A DNA stretch of 64,000 nt from Branchiostoma lanceolatum (Eukaryota > Chordata > Leptocardii > Amphioxiformes > Branchiostomatidae): the NCBI RefSeq assembly GCF_035083965.1, contig NC_089735.1, positions 3,839,501 to 3,903,500 of the forward strand. The letters run 5' to 3'. This document shows positions 58,201-64,000 of this stretch, piece by piece. The notes beneath the pieces were generated by a model. That model did no database searches and was not told the origin of the DNA. It worked only from the letters and a program-made list of their open reading frames with translations. Every line of letters begins with the position of its first letter. Positions within the stretch are counted from its first letter, which is position 1. The translations under genes and the position numbers were made by a program.

Positions 58201-61200
58201 TTACAAAGTGTGTACATTTAAATAAGAACAAGCGTAAACGATCCTCAAAATGTAGTTCAGAAACTAGTAACTGTCATCTATTACCACAAAACAAACAATT
58301 CAGAAAGAAATTGAAAAATTTAATTGTCTGCTGCAGTACTTACTGGATCTGATAGGCTGTGCTGTTTCCCCTCTATTGACTGATCCTCCAGGACTTGCCA
58401 GGATGACTTTCTGCCCCTGTCCTGCTCATCAGGAAAAAAAGCAACAATTATTGTAAAACAACTTTATTCAAAATATGCAGACTGGCAGGATATCCCACTG
58501 GATATCCTGAATTGTTCTGACAATAACAATTGTCGGTTCCACTAGTCATACATATATATACAAAATACAGGTCACAGTTCAATTTGATCTAAAATGTCCT
58601 TGAACTATAAGATAATTGCAAGCTTGTGTGCGTGGCATCAAGAATAAACCGTCGGACAGGAATGACGAGTTTAGATAGCCACAAATATACATGTTAGGAC
58701 GATTGTAACTGTTTTAAACATTCACATCCTGAGAACTCAATCTAAGAAAGAATTGAAATTGAAATGAGACTTGTATCTCGTACGAAAACCATGAAATAAA
58801 AAGGGACATCTGTAGATTCTGGGGAACATGTACATGTATATGACTATCTGTATCTGTATCTATATAGCTGGTATAAACACCATTCGACGTAACACACCAG
58901 CTTCGCAGGGACGGGGCCAGCAGCAGTTGGTTATATTACACTGAACGGCCGGTCACACCAGGTCTTTGCACATCAACGTATAATGTAACACTAACTCAGG
59001 TAACAACAAAACTATCGGATATGCCTTTCATTACTTTTCACTAATTTTTCACTGTGAAAACTTGCTGTACCTGGATCTGTATCCCAGCCCACACCAGCTC
59101 TGTCCTGATCTCATCACACGCCTTCATCAGCGGTTCTCTCTCCTTCCTCTGCAGTTTCACGTGTCCCACTTCCCCCTCTCCTGCTGTGGTGCTGGCGGTG
59201 GTCTATAGATCACACGTACATGTAGTAAAGTGTCAAAAATGGCCAGAGAGAAAACTAGGGGGTGCAAAGTTATGTCACTTCTTTCCAAGCACAAGAGCTA
59301 TCTGCTACCCAAAAAAATTGGGACCATTGGGACCAAACATGTTATAAAACAATATTTGATTTTGTTTGATTTACTGTCTAACAAATTTGTATTAGTTTTT
59401 TCCTGTATTTGATTTAATTGTACTGTTCCTGTATTTGATAGAAATGTATTTAATGTAGGCAGACTCCAGGAAGATTAGTGTAGAAATTGTAAAAATTGTA
59501 CGCTAATGAAGATCTGAATAAAACAAACAAACAAGCAGTTAAAACAAATGTAGAGAGAAAACGTTGGGGTCGTGTGGCGCAACGGCAGAGCGTTCGGCTC
59601 AGAACCAAGAGGTCCTGAGTTCGAATCCTGTCATGTCACTGATCTTGTGCCATTGGGAAAGGCACTTTACACGACTTTACTCACTCCACCCAGGTGTAAA
59701 TGGGTACCTGACTTCGGTTGGGGAAGGTCCTATTGAGGTCACCTGGTGGCACCGAATGGCAGCCGCCCAGACCCGTGCGACAATTCCACATAATGCAAGT
59801 GTGGATAAGATATGTATATGTATATGTTGTGTATTATGTGAAACCTGTAATCAGCGTTAGAAAGGCTGCCATTGCGGGTAATTTCTGACCAATAGAAGAA
59901 AAAAAACATTCTTACTTTTTAAAATATTGAGAGAAAGACAGTGAGTTTGTGCTGACCTGTGGTTGCCCATATTTGGGCTGTGCGTCCGGACCCTTCAGCA
60001 GTGCGTAGTGTCGTACCGTGCTGCGGAACTTCACCAGGGAGTCCAGTACATCATTCATCTGCGCCGTACTGTCCACGGTCGACACCGACATTTTCTGTAC
60101 GGAGCAGTCATCAACAGTTACATTTCTTCTACTTCGTTTCTGCTTAGCCTCGTAAAAACAAAGCAGTTTTCGCATGTACCACAGGCGGTAGGCAAAGGTA
60201 TTATCCTTGAATATAGCAGCTGAAGTTCCGATGGTGACGAAGTACTCGGCTCACCAGTGCCGAGCTTCCGAGCAAAACCCGAAGTAATGCTGAGAAGAGT
60301 TCGGTGTTCGGCAGTGTTCGGCCTATTTAAAAGTAGAGGGCTTTAGCGCAAAGGACGACGGGAGAAACCTAATGAGAGGGGGGGGGGGGGGCATTTCGGA
60401 GTGAGCGACGCAAAGGACAACGGGAGAAACTGTCGTCGGGAGCATGTGAGCGAAAACATGTAATGCGGCGGGTTCCCAACATAAATACCGTACCCTATTG
60501 CCCGTGCATGTACAAGTGTTTGTTACATAACAAGTGCCTGGTACAGATAAACAAGGGAAAATAAAGGTAGGCACTAAGGAACGTAGATAACTGATTTTGT
60601 GTGTTCAAAAAGAAGACAAGTTAATCTAGTGTGTTGGTAATATTTACATAATTATATACAAGGACATACATATTGAGGAAGTGGTAACATTGTTTATGCT
60701 GGAGTTTCATCATGAGGTGGAATATGTAACAGTGCCGACAATATCAATACATGTATATAGACTTGGCACAAAAAGTTTGAAAAGTTGATTTTGGTCGATC
60801 ATATCTTCATGAATACTTCTGAATCATCAATTGCATTATACAATAATATATCATTGCAAAGCTTATTCAATACTCTTAACAATGATTTCCTGTTTGTTTT
60901 GATCGTTCTTTCATGCATGGGTTGAGCCGTGCAAATTGCCACAAATGTTTGCTGCAGCGCCTCCTACCTTCCTTCCTGGGTACTCCACCCCTAACAGTTG
61001 TAGCACTCTGTCCACATAAGCCTGAATAGCAGCGATCACACCTGGACTCCTGACTGGGTTATCAACCTGGGAAAGCACAAATACACAATTGAGGCCACAC
61101 AAAATTATTTTCTTGGTTCTTTGGCATGTCTTAGCAAAAGCTCAGCAAGTGGTCAAGACCAAAAGTTTTGCCAGACACCACATGAACAATGGAATCAGAC

Positions 61201-63376
61201 GGTGAACTTGTTCCCAAAACCTTTTGCAATGACTGTCCTCCTGAATTTACTGTTACTACTTGCCGGCGCTCCTAAATTCACCGTTAAGCATTGCCAGGAT
61301 TGTATGCAGACTCTCAAAAACAATGAACTATTTGATTGTTTTCTTCTTTTTGTTGACACAAACTTCCAATTGACATTGACAATTCACCTCCACACTGCGC
61401 AGTTGCTTGTTGGTAACACGGACGAGCTGTAAAATGGCCTCCAGTGCAGCCCTGGTGTCAAAGTCGTCGGAAATGGCTCTCCTAAACTTGTCCTTGGTCT
61501 CACTTAATCTGTGTAGTAAAACAGAGAGGTTTAGCTTTAGTTTAGATTGTTTGTCGATTACAGTAGACGCAGTGATTTACCATTATTCTTGAGTTACCGC
61601 TAATTTCTAACATGTCCATGTTCATGACTTTAATACCGGCAGTGTTTCGAGAAAATGTAGCCAAGATGATGATTATCACATTGTAAAACCTTAAGGGTGC
61701 AGTCAAATGTGGATATAAGATACTGACATTGTACATAGATATCTCCAACAGCATTGTTACATGTAATAACTGGGATCACAAAATAAAGATTGACACTTTA
61801 AAAACAACAACCCCAGAGAGGTTTAGCTGCTAGTACAGATATCATGGTCAGAGATTGTGTGGCGTCAAATGACCGAGTGGCTAGGCTGGTGGACATGACC
61901 TCTGGAGGTCACAGATTTGACTCCTGGCATCCTTGGCTAGACATCGTGTCCGAATGGGAAAGTCACTTTACATGACTTTCCTCACTCCACCCAGGTGTAA
62001 AACTGGGTACCTGACTTCAGATTAGGCAGTAGAAGAAGATGGCTGGGCCCTGCCTTCCAATACTGTTCCCTAGACACAGTGAATAACACCCCTGCCCTTA
62101 AGACCTCAGAATGGCTATGGGACTACCTTTACCTGAAGTTTACTTTTTTTTTCAAATATCATGCTAACCTCTGCAACAGTTTACTATCTGTGACACCCAG
62201 AATAATATTACAAAATATGCACATAAGAATGTTCATGACAATGTCGTTTACAGAAATAGACACTACCAACTGGATTTGGGGTTAAACAGACATTTTGGGG
62301 GTCCTTATCCCATTTTACCTGGACCCAAGGAGTGAAAAGTGGGTTAAAAAGAGTGACTTTTCCCTCCTTTTCACTCCCCATTTTGGGTGAGGACCCCAAA
62401 ACGTCATTCTGTTTAACCCAAAATCCAGTTGGTAGTGAGATATCAAGGTTGCACCAAGAACTCTCCAGCCAAGTCAAGAACATACTTCTCCATGAGCAGG
62501 GCCTCGTCGATGGCTTGGCACTCCAGCTGGCCCCTGATGTAGGCGTCTGCGTTGTTCAGGAAGGATGTCAGGGTGTGCTGCACGGACACCGCCTCGTTCA
62601 TCATCGTGTCGCAGTACTCCACAACTGTCAATCAAACATCACCCATCAGAACTGTGATCATCCAAACATGTGAGGCGGTTCAAGAAAATGATTGATCGAT
62701 TTTATGCAACTTAATGGTTTTAACCCTGATGATAAATTAATTGTTCAGGTCTTACACCGCTTGTACTTACTGTACAAACCTAGTGTTATGCCTAAAGGCA
62801 GTTAACTGGTTATGCTAAACAAACAAACAAGCAAGCAAATACTTACCACTTCTGTATTTAGTCATCATACAGAATATTCTGAACTGGTTTGCAGTGTACT
62901 TCTCCAGAAACTCCTACAGGCACAGAGATGAGGATATCATTTTGTATGTCCAAGCTAATTATATGTTAATTAGACATTTGAGCTAGGTGATCAGACATTT
63001 GAATTCTGAAGAATACTGCAGTCAAAAATTTCCTGTGTTTTTGTTATCATCTTAAAACAAGATTTTACCTGAGTCAGTACTATATAAATGATCGGACATC
63101 TTGGTTGGGGCTTCACCCGTCTTTTGGAAGGGATGTAAAATGGGGTCCCGTTTTCGAGGAGGTGCCTTCGTTGAGCATGTTTAAGTCAGAATTAGCAATC
63201 CCTCCCTGTAAAAATATACCCTGCTATACTAAAACAGGAAGGAAACTTGCTGCCTTAAATGCCATTAGGTACTACATGGGTGTGAAAGAACAAACAAACT
63301 ACACTTACCCTGATAGTGATGGTGTTTTTGAGAGATTTTGACATCTTGTCTTTGTCGCTAGTCTTGTGCAAGTGTC
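55259..63376 (-). CDS. CARS2: Cysteinyl-tRNA synthetase, mitochondrial; 3' part (partial gene)
   Basis: Exons in transcription order: 63309-63376, 62847-62913, 62486-62624, 61388-61508, 60968-61066, 59957-60094, 59071-59202, 58344-58421, with probable last exons 57523-57559 and 55259-55266. The gene continues past the right edge. The first visible exon carries the class I signature KMSKSLKNTITIR, whose KMSKS lysines act in cysteinyl-adenylate formation. Next come FLEKYTANQFRIFCMMTKYR and the helical anticodon-binding region (ISDDFDTRAALEAILQLV; RSPGVIAAIQAYVDRVLQLL; LDSLVKFRSTVRHYALL; PLMKACDEIRTELVWAGIQI). This order fits CARS2 rather than the cytosolic CARS1. It charges mitochondrial tRNA-Cys with cysteine. 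Eight exons join in frame. The last two are less sure: either GATCCA|GTAAGT splices on, ending ...KKYFLGS, or read-through gives a stop 8 codons later. Confidence 0.85.
56146..56686. mobile_element. Arm-amplified member of the CTCCAAGCAGAGG foldback family
   Basis: Left-arm units (AGGCTTTCTATTTTGTCAGG; TTCAAGGAGAGGTTAGGCT) recur four to five times at roughly 85-100 bp spacing from 56146. A complete foldback copy follows (TACTCTCCAAGCAGAGGTTA to TGACCTCTGCTTGGAGAGAA). Outer flanks TTGGGCTTT and TTGAGCCTT agree at 7 of 9 positions, so the whole block may be one insertion. It sits in the probable last CARS2 intron. ORFs through it are repeat artefacts. Confidence 0.7.
57725..57919. mobile_element. 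Foldback element (ACAATAATCATTG termini)
   Basis: The left arm (ACAATAATCATTG..., GAGCTGAATTGTCAATATGT, GGACCCACCAACAACTTGAC) and right arm are near-perfect reverse complements over about 85 bp with a short A/T loop near 57820. It lies in a CARS2 intron. Confidence 0.8.
57985..58238. mobile_element. Foldback element (TTAACGCTTGTTC termini)
   Basis: Arms of about 110 bp pair with several mismatches: TTGTAACTTCCGTTACTGTT with ACGGTAACGGAAGTTACAAA, and GCCACATATAAGGTGCCAAA with TTTGGCACCTTATATGTGGC-type sequence. It is 66 bp from the previous foldback and of an unrelated sequence family. Confidence 0.8.
59566..59900 (+). mobile_element. tRNA-derived SINE (GTGTGGCGCAACGGCAGAGC head)
   Basis: A-box-like GTGTGGCGCAACGGCAGAGC and B-box GAGTTCGAATCC, then GGGAAAGGCACTTTACACGA, GGTGTAAATGGGTACCTGAC and TCACCTGGTGGCACCGAATG. 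It ends at GGTAATTTCTGACCAATAGA. A reversed fragment is at 26040-26250. The head is tRNA-like but lacks a full cloverleaf, so it is not called a tRNA gene. Confidence 0.8.
61855..62095 (+). mobile_element. tRNA-derived SINE (TGACCGAGTGGCTAGGCTGG head)
   Basis: The serine/leucine-tRNA-like head TGACCGAGTGGCTAGGCTGG with B-box-like AGATTTGACTCC is followed by GGGAAAGTCACTTTACATGA and CTCCACCCAGGTGTAAAACT, ending near GTGAATAACACCCCTGCCC. Reverse copies are at 18990-19300 and 38010-38255. It is in a CARS2 intron. Confidence 0.75.
62271..62437. mobile_element. Foldback element next to a CARS2 exon
   Basis: The left arm CACTACCAACTGGATTTGGG... and right arm ...AAAATCCAGTTGGTAGTG pair over about 75 bp (GTTAAACAGA with TCTGTTTAAC-type inner sequence). 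Its right end is 48 bp from the edge of the exon 62486-62624, on the donor side. Confidence 0.8.
63090..63285 (+). mobile_element. SINE-like repeat (GGCTTCACCCGTCTTTTGGA copy)
   Basis: ATCTTGGTTGGGGCTTCACC, GGTCCCGTTTTCGAGGAGGT, ATATACCCTGCTATACTAAA and AAACTTGCTGCCTTAAATGC follow the same order as copies at 38925-39075 and 13480-13620. Confidence 0.7.
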
Positions 63377-63500
63377 CTGTAGACAAACAATAACATCGCA
63401 ATGTAGTACCAACATGATATCCCACACTGTTCCATTACGATGCAAGAAAGGTTTTGCAATAATCAACCACTCACAGTATATGGTCACAGCCTGACAGATT

Positions 63501-63713
63501 ACTGTAAATGCAGAAATGTTTGCGGTGTTTTTATATGTTATGGATTTTGAGGTGAACTCTCTACTGCGAACTTAAAACCACCGCGATAAGCCGTCCCATT
63601 GTGTGACTGCAGCGCTACTATTGTTTCAAACGCAAACTAAAAACCACCACGAACACTCCATTTTCTCCCTATCGTGAAATTAAATCCCAGCAAACATTTC
63701 TGCATTTACAGTA
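63501..63713. mobile_element. Foldback MITE (TTACTGTAAATGCAGAAATG termini), nearly full length
   Basis: Left TTACTGTAAATGCAGAAATG and right ACATTTCTGCATTTACAGTA are inverse over 20 bp or more. The interior contains GCGAACTTAAAACCACCGCG. It matches 39953-40102 and 52402-52611. The remainder, 63714-64000, shows no gene. Confidence 0.8.
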
Positions 63714-64000
63714 GACAGGAGGGATGTATGAGGTTGTACAAGATGATATAGATTATAGGAGATAAACAGGGTAGTAACTTAGTATGAGTGTGAGTAATTG
63801 AGTCCATGTTTAGTATACCATGTACTTTTTGTATATTATGTAATGATAAACATGTATGTTGATAAAGTTTCGCTTTCCTTTCAAGGCATCCTCATTTGAG
63901 GTGAAGCATAATGCTTTTTCAAATAGCTAGTGGTAGTGCAATGTGGCTTCGCTACGCCTCGCGTTAGATCGAGTTATTAGGACTTAAATGATGTAATTTG

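Noticed and set aside
59566..59640. tRNA gene suggested by A- and B-box sequences (also 20650-20720 and 61855-61925)
   Set aside because: Acceptor stems do not pair and the heads are joined to shared SINE bodies present in several copies.

Overview
The window looks like nuclear DNA of an invertebrate chordate, most likely a lancelet (Branchiostoma). The protein-coding exons read as animal orthologues, genes are split into many small exons (most 60-160 bp) with GT-AG introns of about 0.3-1 kb, and intergenic and intronic DNA is packed with short foldback elements, tRNA-derived SINEs, microsatellites and minisatellites. The species call is inference from gene content and repeat style. No bacterial features, CRISPR arrays or canonical tRNA/rRNA genes were seen.

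Layout. (1) 77-2836, minus: the first four coding exons of a secreted or membrane Ig-superfamily protein; the rest lies left of the window. (2) 4831-14981, plus: a complete 14-exon gene (585 aa) for an IQ motif plus ankyrin repeat protein, IQANK1-like, whose C-terminus resembles the AAA5 region of dynein heavy chains. (3) 16249-31035, minus: a complete 23-exon gene (777 aa) for FBXL13/DRC6, the F-box/LRR subunit of the ciliary nexin-dynein regulatory complex. Genes 2 and 3 are tail to tail, with poly(A) signals about 240 bp apart, and each has a candidate RFX X-box 75-100 bp upstream of its ATG, so both look like cilium genes. (4) 31.1-41 kb: no confident gene; a cluster of foldback and terminal-inverted-repeat elements. 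(5) 41624-42052, plus: a GC-rich intronless 142-codon ORF with a strong start context behind a non-coding 5' exon; I do not recognise the family. (6) 43.6-55 kb: repeat-rich DNA with two weak coding-like segments. (7) 55259-63376, minus: the 3' half of mitochondrial cysteinyl-tRNA synthetase (CARS2), including the KMSKS motif; its 5' half lies right of the window.

All exon junctions were placed by hand from splice signals, and exon lengths keep a continuous frame through every gene. The most notable non-genic signals are: a foldback element family with long near-perfect arms, two copies of which are flanked by perfect 9-bp target-site duplications; a 353-bp element with a 14-bp target duplication and a hammerhead-ribozyme-like core, inserted 27 bp from the last FBXL13 exon; the same 39-bp minisatellite in opposite orientation in two introns of the IQANK1-like gene, bracketing exons 7-12; and a 65-bp tandem repeat that has copied an FBXL13 splice acceptor about five times.
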